A DNA stretch of 64,000 nucleotides from Nageia nagi (GCA_050084985.1 JBITNC010000001.1:101618001-101682000), one strand, 5' to 3'; shown: positions 21,325-34,070, numbered from the stretch's first letter. Program-made: numbers and translations. The notes: a model not told the origin generated them from the letters alone.

Positions 21325-23460
21325 ATGAACAACAACAACAATAACTATAAATTGGAATCTCCAAAATTTGTTGGAGAAGATTATATATTTTGGAATGGAA
21401 AAATGAAGACATTCTTGATTGCCAAAGGAATTTAAGATAACATCATTGATGGATATGAGTAACCAAAAGATTGGATCAATCTTGTAGGAGAGGAAAAAAG
21501 CAAGAAAAAGGAGGAGAAACATTAAAAGTACTTGGTACTATAAGGGATTAGAAATAGTATGAAAAAGAATATTTTTCCACTCATTGCAAGTTGTATGAAA
21601 ACTACAAGTGAATGGGAAATATTGCAAGAAGTTTTTGGGAACTCTTGTGAGCTTGTGTGTGAAGATTGTATGACCAAGAAGGAGCCTTATATTCTTAAGT
21701 GGCCTTGTGTTGAAGCTTGTTAACTATTTTAATAAAAAGAGAATTATGATGAATATTATTATGAGAAACCATGTGAGATACTCATTGTTGGAGGTATGTA
21801 TTGTGATGAAGGTATGCAATATTGTACTAATAAATTATTTCTTATAGAGGGATAATATGATGAAAATAAAAATTGTGTTATGGGAATGGAACATTTAGTA
21901 AGCATGCACATTGATAAAAAAATATGATGAATGTCTCATTGCAGAGATAATGGATAAAGAATCATTCTATGAGAATGATGAATATTATGTTGATGACCAC
22001 TCCAAAGTGGAATATTACTTATTTGAAGACCAAAAAGATGAGGTGGAGTTACATGAAGAGTGTCTTATGGAGAATGCACAATCTTTTGTTGATTCAAAAT
22101 GTCTCATGGAGGAGACATATGTTGAATAATATATCATGGAGGAGACATAATTTGTTGAAGAGGATTCATACCATGGATACAAATCTATTCTCATGGAAAA
22201 GAATGTTGAAGATAAGGAGTACTATTGGAAAGAAGGTGAATAACATTTTTTCATATAAGAATGCTAGAATAAATACCATTTAGTTAGAATGGAAGAGTGT
22301 ATTCCTTAATGACAAATTTGATTTATTTTCTTGAAGAACATTCACATTTTGTGGATGGAAATTATGAAACTCACTCATTAAGAGTGAATGATGATTATCT
22401 TGTTGAGAAGATAGATTCTATGGGATGATTTCCCAAGTACTAAAGAGGAAAAAGAGATGCAAGCTACTAGCTTCATATTTAAAAATTGTTCATTAAGAGT
22501 GAAACATATTTTATGTAAAACTAAAAAGAAAAAGAAAAAGAAATTGGTGAGTTTCATGTTATAATGAAAATGGGCCCATTAATGGAGAAAGATGAAGTGT
22601 GCTTACATGGAGTGAAAAATTGGAGAATGATATTTTTCTTATAGAGGAAACATTGTGAAAAGAGATACCATAAAGGTATATTAATATGGATGAAGGAATC
22701 ATATAGATATAGCAGCATGAGTTCATGGGAAACAAAAAGGAAAAACTTTGGCATCATATTCATCAAAGCATCATTAGAGTTGAAGAGTTTTTGATATTTG
22801 GTTTGTTTGCTAATGATTTTTTGAATAGATATATTATGGATAATATGAATGTTGTTGTTGTGAATAAGGAAGATGGAGAATATCTTATAAAGATATCATT
22901 TTAAACCAAAGCCAAATTTGAGAATTATCTTATGAAGAGAAAATTAAAGTAAGATCTTCTTGGAATGAGGATAATGGTGGATAACTTGGATCTCTTAAAA
23001 TCAAGTAATGATAATTTATTTAATGTAATCCCTTCAAAGAATAAATCTTATACAACAATTATGAGGAGTGATATTTTATGTTAGGAGAAACATTTGATTT
23101 TTGCATATGTAATAAGTTACATCATGGCTTTATGTTGTTTAAAATTTTCTGTAGACATATGTGAGAGAGTAATGTGGTTTAATTATATATGTGATATGGT
23201 TAACTATTGTAAATACACAACTTTATGAGTATGGTGTAGATATATGTGAAATGATGAGCAAGAATGGCCATTGAGAATCATTACTATTGGCATTGGTGGA
23301 ATGTCACTACATGAAGCTTTTGATGAAGGGGGAGTAACTCTCAAAAGGAACTCAATAATTTGTGAGAAGAAGTAACAAAGATGGATGAAATTCCACATAG
23401 AAAATGGAAGGAGTGTCAAAGATGTTTTTAATTTTTTGATTCAAGATTGGAGGAAATGAA
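21325..23460 (+). pseudogene. Element B copia-type Gag N-terminus with the acidic polyprotein blocks
   Basis: The start region reads an Asn-rich N-terminus, LESPKFVGEDYIFW, MKTFLIAKGI, DNIIDGYE, then NIFPLIASCMKTTSEWEILQ, all standard for the copia Gag N-terminal domain. From about 21650 it departs from known Gag. An acidic, Cys-containing region carries ETHSLRVNDD (about 22367), SLRVKHILCK (about 22500), FLNRYIMDN (about 22812), FAYVISYIMALCC with VMWFNYICDMVN (about 23100-23215) and HEAFDEGGV (about 23310). These correspond in order to blocks of element A. There are many stops and shifts. One 72-codon open piece (21911-22129) is part of it. Function of the extra region is unknown. Confidence 0.55.
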
Positions 23461-23534
23461 AAAGAATTAATTTATTCCAAGTTTTTGATTCTTTTGAACT
23501 CATTGAAGAGTTCCTTCAATATCAAGGGGGAGAA

Positions 23535-24464
23535 TGTTGTAAACTTGGAATCATCAAAGATCAAAATTTGATATGAAGACTAAGTTTTCCTACACTCTTC
23601 TCAGAAACATATCCCTACTTGCATTTCATCACATCCAAACATAGCCCCTATCACATTTCTAACCTAACATTTCCATGTTTAAGGAATGTGACCATGTTTC
23701 ATCAGAGAGTCATATTTTGATCATCTTTTCTAATTTTTGCTTATTTTGGGAAAATTTGACCAACTATATTGGTTTAGCTCAATGTGCTAGTTGTCTTGGA
23801 TTCATAGCTATAATGTCTACTATGTTTGGTGTGATTTAGGATAGGATTTGAAAGTTATTTTGATTTATTTTTTAATTTGTAGATTGGATTGTAATAATTG
23901 TTTAGGTTATCCTTCTCAATTATTTGAGTCTATTCTAGTTTTTTCAGAAAACTATATAAGCATGTATCCCTTTCATTTTTCATTAAGTAGATCATGTAGA
24001 ACAAGTACATAGTATATGTAAGGTGTTAGAGAGATATTTTGAGAGATCTATGAAGAGCATAGTATTATTTAAGATGTAGAATATGTTTGTTCTTTGTGAG
24101 AGAAAGTATAGATATATAGTTTTATATTCTATTAGAATATGTACAAAGTTCATTGTATATAATTATGTATTTTTCACCAATACAAAGTATGTTCACTACA
24201 AAAATCTCATTATAATTTGTTTCTCCATTGTTATGTATTGATTTAGCTCCAAGGTTTGTTCAAATTACTTCATTTGTTCATTATAAATGTTTGGTTAAAA
24301 TAAAATCTAAGATCTTGGGTAAATTATATGAATTTTTAGCTCTTGTAATTATGTATAAGACTTCCACTTTTTTGAGAGTTCAACAATCTTATCAAGTTTA
24401 TTACAACATTTATTGAGCTAAACCTTGAGAGTTGTTAATGCAGTAAATCTATTAGGATTTTACA
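23535..24464 (+). repeat. 3' LTR of element B
   Basis: Begins TGTTGTAAAC after the purine tract AAGGGGGAGAA and ends GGATTTTACA, about 930 bp. It contains a plausible TATA word, ACTATATAAG, near 23950. The last 170 bp are duplicated in the left remnant. Confidence 0.75.
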
Positions 24465-24918
24465 AGATAAACCTCTATTTGCCTTATTTTTTTAAAGTGA
24501 ACATTAGGGCCAACTTTGAGAGGGATATACAAGAACAATGAAGTTTGAATGAGTGGTTATCTTCCACACCAAGAATGGGAGAAGATGGTGGAACATGTTT
24601 CTCTACAACAACTGAAGGAAATGATGAGCCTAACTAGATGAAAGCCACAATGGTTATAAAAGGGGTCTGGGGGCATGGTTTATATCAAGAGATGGATAAA
24701 TAACAAGATTAACTTGGTAGAGTTTCCCTTTATAAGAAATCACATGACTATATTGTTGAGGATCGATAATGGTCTCTTATTCCCTAGGCTGGAAATTATG
24801 CTAGTTTCATGTAGTGGTCCATTCCTCTTTGGCCACCTTTATTATTAGAAGCCAGGTCTAAATATATTGGAGGTGGAGGGGAGATATTATCCTTGAATTT
24901 TCCCACAATGATAAGGAA

Positions 24919-25640
24919 TTATTTAATCTTATGAATAACTAATTGATAATAGTAATAAGTATTCGATAGGTTGATATACAGAACCCTTTGACAAATAGAA
25001 ATTTCTCCTATATTGATGTCATTACATTCATGGAGGTCCTTGGTAAGGTCTACTTTGATTAAACACCTCTTAGCTAGATTAGTCAAGAATAACTTATTGG
25101 GTTTAAAATATAAAAAATTTCCTAGAGAAGAAACTAGGGTACGTAAAAAGTTCCATAGACAAAAAAAAATACCAAGGAACTCTACCCAAATTGGGACTTT
25201 AGTAGAAGCTTCATCACTCATAGTAAAAACCATAGTATAGATTTGTATAATCGAAAGATAATTATGAACCCTCTATGATCCCTTACTAAGCACCTTATGT
25301 GCATGTACAAGTTCAATAAAATGGAACAAGAAATACCCTTTGGTAATATTTTGAATGTTTTCAATCTTGATACCATATGGACTCTAAACTTGATTAACCC
25401 ACACATGCAATAAAGTATCATTGGTGATTGTATGCAAAAAATAACCCAAAAAGGTATGAAATTTAAACCATTAATAAGAAGAATGAAACTCTTCAATGAG
25501 AAGCAAAGCTTAAGGGATAAAAAATTTACCATGTGAACGTCTTTCAAAAGTACCTTATGAAGATGTTTTCCTAGCATCATGTTGAGCTCCAACAACTTCA
25601 ATATTAACAAAAGTACTTCTATAAGTGATCATAATTATAT
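24919..25640 (-). pseudogene. LINE ORF1 remnant (DUF4283-type domain)
   Basis: The minus strand encodes PIWVEFLGIFFCLWNFLR, then VSSLGNFLYF and a CLIKVDLTKDLHE block. That matches the order 'VPIWVRLPGLPLEYW...IGNALGKFL...RICVEVDL' of the nucleic-acid-binding ORF1 protein of plant LINEs. A second frame (25218-25610) overlaps the upstream part, so the protein is split by a frameshift. The zinc knuckle expected downstream is not recognisable, and no ORF2 follows. It is an isolated fragment between element B and the gag-like remnant to the right. Confidence 0.6.
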
Positions 25641-25839
25641 TAGGTATGAACCATCACCTAAGGTGGCATTATGTAACATTATATCTTATAAAAGATAATT
25701 AATTATATAATCCCATGGATCCCCTCTTGTAAATATTTACTTATTTATGTATGTATTTGTTGTTAATACTTGGGATAGAAATAATAATGATCTATTAAAC
25801 CCCACTATGAGCCCCAAGTGGGACATATTCCTCCCAAGC

Positions 25840-26810
25840 ATAGGCTATCATGATTTAATATTATTTTATGTACTTGGAGATCCTAAGAATTGATTGTGGG
25901 AATCCTAAGACCTTGTATGGACATGAAAATAGGATCTAGGCACATGTATGACTCTTAGAAACCCAACACATGATATGGGGTGACTTTTAATACCCCAACA
26001 TTGGATTTGTAGTCATCCCATCACCCTTAGAGGTCTACATCATACCTTATAGAGGATATACACCCATGCATGGGAATTTATGATATGTTTGAGGCATTTG
26101 AGGGCCCATAGGAGGCTAATGTTGGATAGGGAAAGCATGGATGATTATGAGATGATAATATAGATCCAAAATTGAGCTATATTAGGTGTTAGAGTATAAT
26201 TGTAGGGATATATTGATATTAATATTATTTTTCCTACCATACAGTGGACACAAGTCTTGGTGTAGCATCAAGCAATCTTCCCTTAGGTGCAACATCTAGG
26301 AGGGTTAGCATGCTGAGGGATCTTCCTAATCTATAGATAAGGTGTAGCATATTAGTCCATCAATGGTATTTCAAGGTTGTAGTACTATCATTTAGTTGAT
26401 TTCTAGGGTTTGGAGAGAGCTCCTTTGGTGGAGAGGATTCAAATATTGAGGGAGTGTAGTTGTACCATCCATTGGTCTAATAATGATCACATTTGCATAT
26501 TCATATGCCTTAGTTGACTCCTTAGAGCCAACATTAAGCCTTATTGGTCCTGGTTCATATTGTACTTCACATTCTATGATTAATAAAGGTTGTGGCATAC
26601 TTGGATCTTATTCTATCTCATCATTGTGTGCGTTTTGTGCAATATTATATCATTGTGCATGATATTGGGTATTCAAGTGATTTTGGGCTTGTTAAGTAAG
26701 AAGTTGGCATTCTTGGCTTTTATTTGTATGTAATTGATGCCTTAGTCTAGATGTAGGTGTAATTTTGGTATAAATTGATAATTTACTAGCTAATTTGCAC
26801 TTTAGATTAT
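25840..26810 (-). pseudogene. Gag-like remnant, unassigned retroelement
   Basis: On the minus strand, a Gln/Asn-rich stretch (about 26740-26620) leads into an intact 68-codon piece starting MPQPLLIIECEVQYEP (26598-26392), with EYANVIIIRPMDGT. A Met/Pro-rich segment PPMGPQMPQTYHKF lies near 26090. Order and composition resemble N-terminal and linker parts of plant gypsy Gag, but no capsid motif is present, so this is a tentative call. Several stops interrupt it. Confidence 0.3.
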
Positions 26811-27373
26811 ATTTAGGATCTTACACATTAATGTAAATACATGGTAAAAAGCATGAATCTCTTGTAATAATTCAAAGGAGTTGGTAGTATGATAGGAATT
26901 ATTAGGAAACCCTAAGGAATGGTGCATGCATATAAGACTAAGGACTCGAATCTTGACTTTTCTTCTTGAACTTTAACATAACTATTTTATTTGCATTTAT
27001 GTGTAATAGTTAAGCTTACTTTTATATTATGATTTTCACTAACAATTAATCTTCATAATTATAAAAACTTTAAATCTTTATTTCTTACATCATATATGTA
27101 GCCTAATAGTAGTAACTATTTGGTGTTGCATTTAGGAACGTTTGGTGTTATGAATTGAAAACTATTATGTTACAAAAGTAAAAAATCTCTTTATAATAAA
27201 ATCCTCAGTGAAGAAAAATATATGTTTCAAGTTTATTTGCATATCCACATTACTCTCATTATTAAATTGAAATAGTATTTTTCTTCCTTATTTATTCTTA
27301 GCTCCACATTAAGGAGGATAATTCAAAGTTGTTACATTACCACCAACATCCCCAAGTATATATTAAGGGGGAG

Positions 27374-28015
27374 TGTTGGAATGTTTAATGCATACTTGGG
27401 GATTAAGGTTATTATATATAAGAATATATAATATAAACATACTATATTGTTATATATACTCAAGTAGGAATAAATATTAAAAACCACTTGACTATAAAAT
27501 GGAAATAAGATCCTATAGATAAAAGGATACATAGATTAATATCCATAACCTCTCTATAGTCTAAGTATCTATATAAGATAATTGTTGGGTTGAGTATGGT
27601 ATGAAAAGATATTGATAAGAACTAGTAGAGGAATCAATCTTGTAGAGAAATGCAACTAAAATACTTTTGGAAGATCTTAGAGTAATGTTGGTAGAGAATT
27701 CTCATAGATAACTAGTCTATCTTGGTGAACATGTGCACACTAATGAAGAGTCATGTAAGCATTATAAGAAATAATATTACTCCATACTGAGCATATGGTG
27801 TTGATATAAAGAGATCTATTGTTGCACATATCTCACTTTAGAGTAATGGAATGTTGGAGGTTCTAAGTAAATGTTTCCTTGCTTATGTAAAGTAATTTTG
27901 TATCATTATAAATCTATGTGTTAATTTTGTGTGAATGTTGGTCATGTATTTAGTATAATAGAATAATTCTTTTCATAAAATATTTTCTAGGTATATAGTT
28001 CATGCTACTACAACA
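27374..28015 (+). repeat. Copia-type 3' LTR in duplication copy 1
   Basis: Starts TGTTGGAATG after the purine tract TTAAGGGGGAG and ends CTACAACA, 642 bp. About 280 bp of internal sequence precede it; the rest of the element is missing. Its counterpart at 30455-31032 has the same flank TCTTT, which shows that the LTR was already in place before the duplication. Confidence 0.7.
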
Positions 28016-28225
28016 TCTTTGTTTATTTTATTTTAAAGATCCATCACTTTAAATGTATAAGATTCAAATTATTATAAAGTTATTGGAAACTTTGTGTATA
28101 CCAAAAAATTTGATAAATCCATGGTAAACATGGATCCATTAAATTAGCCAAATCTAAATTTTGAAAATGTAAATATTGATGAATTTATGAATATTAGCCA
28201 CTAAATTGTTTCCTACTCATAACAT

Positions 28226-28414
28226 CCCTAACAAACTATCTTCATAATTTTGAGATAGAATCACATAAATTGTTTGTAATTTATATGATAATTGCGATAG
28301 ATTTTTTAACATAAAATAAGTTCATTACATAATTTTAATTCCTATATTACTTTCATCATATAAAATAATTCCTCATATATTCAAGCTATATTATTACAAA
28401 AAATAATCATCATA
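28226..28414. repeat. Segment inverted relative to duplication copy 2
   Basis: This stretch, from CCTAACAAACTATC to AATAATCATCATAA, is the reverse complement of 31250-31438, while the sequences on both sides are colinear in the two copies. Together with the following AGCTTGAATATAAGAG region it forms an inverted repeat here and a direct repeat in copy 2. Confidence 0.75.
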
Positions 28415-29250
28415 ACATTATTTTTTTAATAGTGTAGCTTGAATATAAGAGAAATGATCTTATATTAGGAAAGTAGCATAGGAATGAAACTTGCATTGTG
28501 ATGAAAACATTATATTACTTATTCTTGTAATTTTATTGGTATATTTACTTTTACTTGAAGTAAGTTTATATTTTATTTATTCATCAAATTTTTACTACTT
28601 TACCTTTATGATATATCTTTGGCATTGATCTACAATATAAGTTATTGCTATTATTTAATATAACTAAGATCTTTTGATTAAATTGTATGGGAAGTTCCTA
28701 ATCATAGATAAATATATCATTTACTTGCATGTGATCATGCATGTGATGACAAAGAAGTTGGCCCATTTTCTATCAATCCAACTATTAATAGATAATTTAC
28801 ATTAAAAAAATATAATTGACTTGGTTGATAATAAAATGGTTCTTAAAATTCCTAACTTTGGATTTAGTGGTACTAAAGATCATGATGAATTCATATTGTT
28901 ATCTTAATTCTCAAATGTGATTATCTTCTTAGTGAGGTCTACATTTATATTACTTAAATGTAGGCATTTCTCTATATCACATCCATTGGTTTTGTAAAAC
29001 TCATAACAATCACTATCTTCATATAAATGTGGAGTGCCTCTAGAAAGGTTGATAAATTTAACTTAAGTGTAATGAGTGATATTTTCTTTCATGAATTCAT
29101 CTATAATATTCTTGTGTTTCTTAACAATTTTTGTGAACTTTATTTTCTATCTATGAGTCCTTACAAGGGTTATTGCTTATTTTGTATTGAAAATCATATT
29201 TGATTAATCTTTGGTTCCATTTCTAGGTTTCTCCTTATTTTCTTCTTTAA

Positions 29251-29535
29251 GATGAATTCATTGTTAGATACTCTCATTAGATTTGCAACTTAGATATCCT
29301 ACTTCTAACAAAATATTTTCTTAATGTAAGTATCCATGATACATTTCACCAAAAGACTTACTTATATAAGAAAATATAAATTTCTAGGGTTATTTCTTAT
29401 TGAAGGTGAATTCATTGTTACATACTCTCATTATATTTGCAACTTAGATATCCTACTTCTAACAAGATATTTTCTTAATGTAAGTATCCATCATACATTT
29501 CACCAAAAGACTTACTTATATAAGAAAATATAAAT
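29251..29535. repeat. 154-bp tandem duplication
   Basis: Two near-identical units start GATGAATTCATTGTTA (29251) and GGTGAATTCATTGTTA (29405). The second copy of the segmental duplication has only one unit (about 37115-37235), so this is a later change specific to copy 1. The 65-codon open frame across it is a by-product. Confidence 0.85.
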
Positions 29536-29704
29536 TTCTTTATTTACAAGAAAAAATAAATACTAAAAATTTAATGACTATCTAAATTAATATAATAGTA
29601 TTATCTCCTCAAATTTTCCATTTACCTTTATGATGTTTTATAGTTATTACCAAAATTTTGTAAAGGTTTAGAAAACCCTTTCAAAACTCAATATCTTTAC
29701 TCTT

Positions 29705-30240
29705 TTTTTTTTAATTAATGGGTACATGTATTAATAAAAAAATATGGAGTTTTAGAGGATCTCCACAAACCTTTACAAGATAATATATTTAAGTTCATAA
29801 AAACATTACAAGCCCATGAACATCAAATAACTATTATATGTTGGGTGTTCATCCAATACTATCAACCTAGAAGAGTGAAGTATCTTTAACAAAACTAACA
29901 AGGTAATAGAATTGCTATAGTCTAGAGCTACTACCAAAACTATAAACCCTCACAATTAATCCAATCCTTTGGCTATTAACAAAACCTCTTTATATATCAT
30001 AACTATTCAATTTTCTCAATTTAAAAGTGCCACTAACACTAGGAGACTAAAATTGAGAGACTCCTTCAGGACTATCAACTCTTTCCCTTTTATAAAAGAA
30101 AATGATAAATTTTCATAGTTATGTTTATAAAATTCCACGTACACTGTCTCCATTATCTTAATAGCCAATGCATCAAAAGGTACTTCTTCAAATAATAGGC
30201 TCATTTTCTATCACCTCTTGATTGCCTTAAACAGAAGTCT
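29705..30240 (-). mobile_element. Probable 3' end of a retroelement, minus orientation
   Basis: The left edge is a T-run, and on the minus strand the sequence ends ...CATGTACCCATTAATTAAAAA, as expected of a poly(A)-tailed LINE. A 62-codon minus frame starting MSLLFEEVPFDALAIK (30204-30016) has coding appearance but no recognised family. The segment separates the two copies of the segmental duplication. No target duplication was found. Confidence 0.35.
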
Positions 30241-30454
30241 ATTGTGAATGTGCTTGTAGCCTCATATTAGTAACTATTAGGTGTTGCATTTTATAACTTT
30301 TGATGTTGCATTTGGAAGCCTTTGGTGTTGTGAATTGATAACTATTATGTTACAAAAGTCAACAATCACTTTCAAATAAAATCCTCTACGAAGAAAAATA
30401 TATGTTGCAAGTTTACATTAACACCAACAACCCCAACTATACATTAAGGGAGAG

Positions 30455-31032
30455 TGTTGGAATATTGAATGCATACATGTGGATCAAGGTTCCTTTGTAT
30501 TATAATTAATAATAAGAACATACTATATTGTTATAGTTACCCAATTAGGAGAATTATGGGGCTAATATCCATAACCTCTTTATAGTATAAATCTCTATAT
30601 AGGATAATTATGGGGCTAAATATGGTATGAAAAGATATTGAAAGAACTAGTAGAGGAATAGAGCTTGTAGAAAAATGAAAGTAGAATACTTATAGGAGAT
30701 CTTAGAGTATTTTTGGTAGAAAATTATTTTAGATATCTAATCTATCTTGGTGATCAAGTGTAAACTAATTAAGGGCCATGTAAGTACTATAATAAATTAC
30801 ATTACATCATATTGAGCACATGGTGTTGATTTAAAGAAAAATATTGTTGTATATATTTCACTTGGTGTAATGAAATGTTGGAGGTTCTAAGTAGATTTTT
30901 CCTTGTTTATGTAAAGTAAGGTTTTACCATTATAAATCTATGTGTTAATCTTATGTGGTTCTTGTATTTATTTTAGTAGAATAATTCTTTTTGCAAAGAT
31001 TTTCTAGGCATACAATTTTTACTACTGCAACA
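30455..31032 (+). repeat. Copia-type 3' LTR in duplication copy 2
   Basis: Starts TGTTGGAATA after TTAAGGGAGAG and ends ACTGCAACA, 578 bp. It is the paralogue of 27374-28015 with several deletions. Confidence 0.7.
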
Positions 31033-31249
31033 TCTTTATTTATCTTATTTTAAAGATCCATCAATTTAAATATAAAGATTCAAATTATTAAAGTTTCTAA
31101 AAATCAACTCAAAAATATATTGTACACACAAAAAAATTTGATGAATCCATATTAAACATGGATCCACTAAATTAGCCAAATCCAAATTTAAAAAATGCAA
31201 ATATTCATGAATTTATGAATATTAGCCACTAAAAATTTCACTAGATTTT

Positions 31250-31438
31250 ATGATGATTATGTTTTGTAGCAATATAGCTTGAATATATGAGGAATGATTT
31301 TATACAAGGAATGTAATATAAGAATGAAACTTACATAATGAACTTATTTTATCTTAAAAAATATATCATAATTATCATGTAAATTACGAAATTTTTCTAT
31401 ATCAAAATTATGGTGATAGTTTGTTAGGGATTTTATGA
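31250..31438. repeat. Inverted segment in duplication copy 2
   Basis: Reverse complement of 28226-28414, from TGATGATTATGTTTTG to GATAGTTTGTTAGG. It is followed by a colinear AGCTTGAATATAAGAG region. Confidence 0.75.
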
Positions 31439-31669
31439 TGATTTTTTTAAATAGTGTAGCTTGAATATAAGAGAAATGATATTATAGGAGGAAATTAGTA
31501 TAAGAATGAAACTTACATTGTGATGAAAATATTCTATTACTTATTCTTTTTGTTATTTTGTTGGTATATTTACTTTGCCTTGAAGCATGTTTATATTTTA
31601 TTTATTTATCAAATTTTTATATTTTTTCTTGTTTTGAAATATATATATATATGAGGGATTAAAACAAAA

Positions 31670-34070
31670 CTTATTAAGGCTTGAAGAAAGGGTGGCAGCT
31701 TTGGGCTATACAAACCAAATTAGATCTCAAGAGAAAGAATGGTTGTGTGAGTGGAATGGTCTTTTGGCTAAAAGGAAAGCTTTTTGAGATAAAATTCTAG
31801 AGTCAATTAGTTGAAGTAAAGTGACCTTATACTAAATTTTTCCATGTATTGATCTAAAAAAACAAGATACATAATAAAATTAGAGAGATTTTTAAGTTGA
31901 ATGGATCAATTACAAGAGATTATTGGAAGATTAGAGGGGAAGTGGTGCTTTTCTTTTCTTCTCTAATAGGATACGAGGATCAATGTGATTCTAAAGAGGC
32001 TGAGAATTTATTGCAAAATATCCCCAAGATTCTCTTGAAAGATATGAATAAATATCTTCATAGTCCCTTTTTTGAAGAAGAAATTAAAAAGATGACTTTT
32101 AGCTTGAATGGAGACAAATCTCCAGGCCCTGATGATTTTTTTGCAATTTTTTTCATAGGTTCTGGAACATTATGGGAAAAGAGGTAGTAGAGGCTATGCA
32201 AGAGGAAAAAATACTTAAATATGTGCCAAGGGATATAAATTCCACATTTCTATCCTTAATCCCTAATATTAGTAGAGCAAAATCATTTAGAAACTTCATA
32301 TCGATCAGTATTTGCAATATGTTGTACAAGATTTTCTCGAAGATAATTGCTATTAGGCTTAAAGTAATCCTCCCTTTCATCATAAAAAATTTTTAGAGAT
32401 TTTGTAAAAGGAAGGTATATCCTTGATGGTATTAATGAACTTATTCATTCTACTATTTGTACTCATAAAGAAGAAATGTTTCTGAAGTTGGATATGAACA
32501 AGGCATATGATTGGGTATCATGGAAGTTTTTGTTAGGACTAATGAGAAGTTTTGGTTTTGATGATAAGTGGATATTTCTTATTCAAGATTGCATCTCCCC
32601 AGTAATGTTTTCAATGTTAGTGAATGGCTCTATAGCTAGTTATTTTCCTAGTAAGTATGGCCTTAAGCATGGGAATCCTCTCTCCCCTTACCTTTTAATC
32701 ATCCTAGAGGAAGCATTAGGGAGAGCCTTTTTTGGTGCTTTAAGGAATAAAAAATTAGGAGGAATCATCCCTTCCTCTTATTTATTGCTTTTCATATATC
32801 ACGAGTTTATAAACACTACTATAGTCTCTACTAGGTCCTCCCTTACATAGGATTGAGTTATGAAGGAAATCTTAGAAGACTATGAGAAGGCAACTAGTCA
32901 AAAGGTTAATTTTAGTAAAAGAAAATTAATTTTTATAAATGCTCTAGTAGCTATGAAATTTGGTGTGGCTAGAATATTTGACTATAGTATAGAGGAATTC
33001 CCATCCATGTACTTGGGTATGCCCCTTTTCAAGGGGAGAATGAAAGGAGAATATTAGAATCTAATGATATATATAATGACTAAGAAGTTGGAAGCATGTA
33101 AAGGAGATCTATTGAGTTAGATGGGTAAATGTAAACTCCTCAAATATTTTCTTTAAAGTATTCTTGTCTAATTCCTCTCTAGTTTTAAAACCTCAGGAGC
33201 AGTTAGTAGAAAGATTGAACAAATTCAAAAAATCTTTCTTTGGGATGGGGTTCAAGAGAGGAAGAGAATTGCCCTTGTGGCTTGGTACAAATTTTGCATG
33301 ACAAAAGGAGAAGGAGGTTTGGGCCTTAAGAAATTGAATATTATGAATCAATCCCTTATTGGTAAATTGGATTGGAAACTAGATCAAGAAGAGAATGTTC
33401 CATGGGTTAAGATTTTGAAAACAAAATATTTAAAAGAGTCTTCTTTCCTATATGAATATAATATGTCTTCAGGACCCTATTTTTGGAACAAGATTCAATG
33501 TATAAGAGAGTGGTTGTGGAATGATAGAAGGTGAAATATAAGAAATGGGGAAGAATTCATTTTTGGGAAGATCCCTAGTTGATAGAAACTCCTCTTTGTC
33601 TAAGTACTTAGTTTGTTGGTCTTAGAAGATTCATTGAGCCACATTTTGATAGTTTGATTGGGGACCACTTTGAGAGAAGTGAATGTTGAAAAGTATGAAA
33701 AAACATGAACTATGATGTTCCAAGGAAGCTATAAAGAAATATGAAAGACCTAGTTCTTCTTCTAAAACCCTATCCATTAGCAATTTAGAAGGAATTAGAT
33801 GAATTTGTTTGGCCAAGTGAGAAAAATGAGGAATATTCAGTTAAGTTGGGGTATGAATACCTTAGAACAAAAGGAAGTGCTTGGGATTGGGATAAGAAGG
33901 TTTGGAACAAACATTTCATCCCTAAAGTCAACATGTTTTGTTGGATTATTATGCACAATAGGATCCTCACTTTGAACAATTTATTGAGAAGAGGTTTTGC
34001 CCTCCCAAGTAGATATCCACTATGTGAAAGGGAGGAGAATGACTCAAGCCACCTCTTTTTATAGTGTTCC
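31670..34070 (+). pseudogene. LINE reverse transcriptase and zinc-finger-like region, decayed
   Basis: In order: a LEERVAALGYTNQI linker (31680), FSLNGDKSPGPDDFF (about 32099), PNISRAKSFRNFISISICN (about 32265), FLKLDMNKAYDWVSWKF (32479), KYGLKHGNPLSPYLL (about 32653), YLGMPLFKG (33010), GLGLKKLNIMNQSLIGK (about 33317) and the zf-RVT-like FIPKVNMFCWIIMHNRILT (about 33918) with CEREENDSSHLF. These are the canonical RT blocks of plant LINE ORF2. The catalytic FADD box reads F-I-N-T near 32812, so both aspartates are lost. At least six frame changes or stops separate the open pieces. The enzyme would have performed target-primed reverse transcription; it is dead now. Confidence 0.85.

Larger units (their letters stand above)
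21028..24464 (+). mobile_element. Element B: non-autonomous copia-type retroelement, 5' LTR truncated
   Basis: The right LTR (23535-24464) is complete, while only the last 170 bp of the left LTR remain (21028-21198). Both end in GAATCTATT(G/A)(A/G)GATT..TACA. A tRNA-Met-type primer site follows the left LTR and the tract AAGGGGGAGAA precedes the right LTR. The 2.3-kb interior encodes a copia-type Gag N-terminus and the same unfamiliar acidic polyprotein blocks as element A, and no protease, integrase or RT. Deletion or replacement of the outer left LTR is clear because 20270-21027 does not match the right LTR. Confidence 0.78.
27090..29704. repeat. Segmental duplication, copy 1
   Basis: About 2.6 kb that recurs as 30255-31642 plus 36438-37375. 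Colinear shared features are the internal end of a copia element, its LTR, a 190-bp segment that is inverted in the other copy, and a conserved non-coding stretch ending AAAACCCTTTCAAAACTC. Copy 1 uniquely has a 154-bp tandem duplication (29251-29535). No gene is present. Confidence 0.8.
30255..31642. repeat. Segmental duplication, copy 2, left part
   Basis: Colinear with 27090-28590 except for the inverted segment at 31250-31438. It ends in TTGAAATAT, where a LINE has inserted; the duplication resumes at 36438. Confidence 0.8.
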
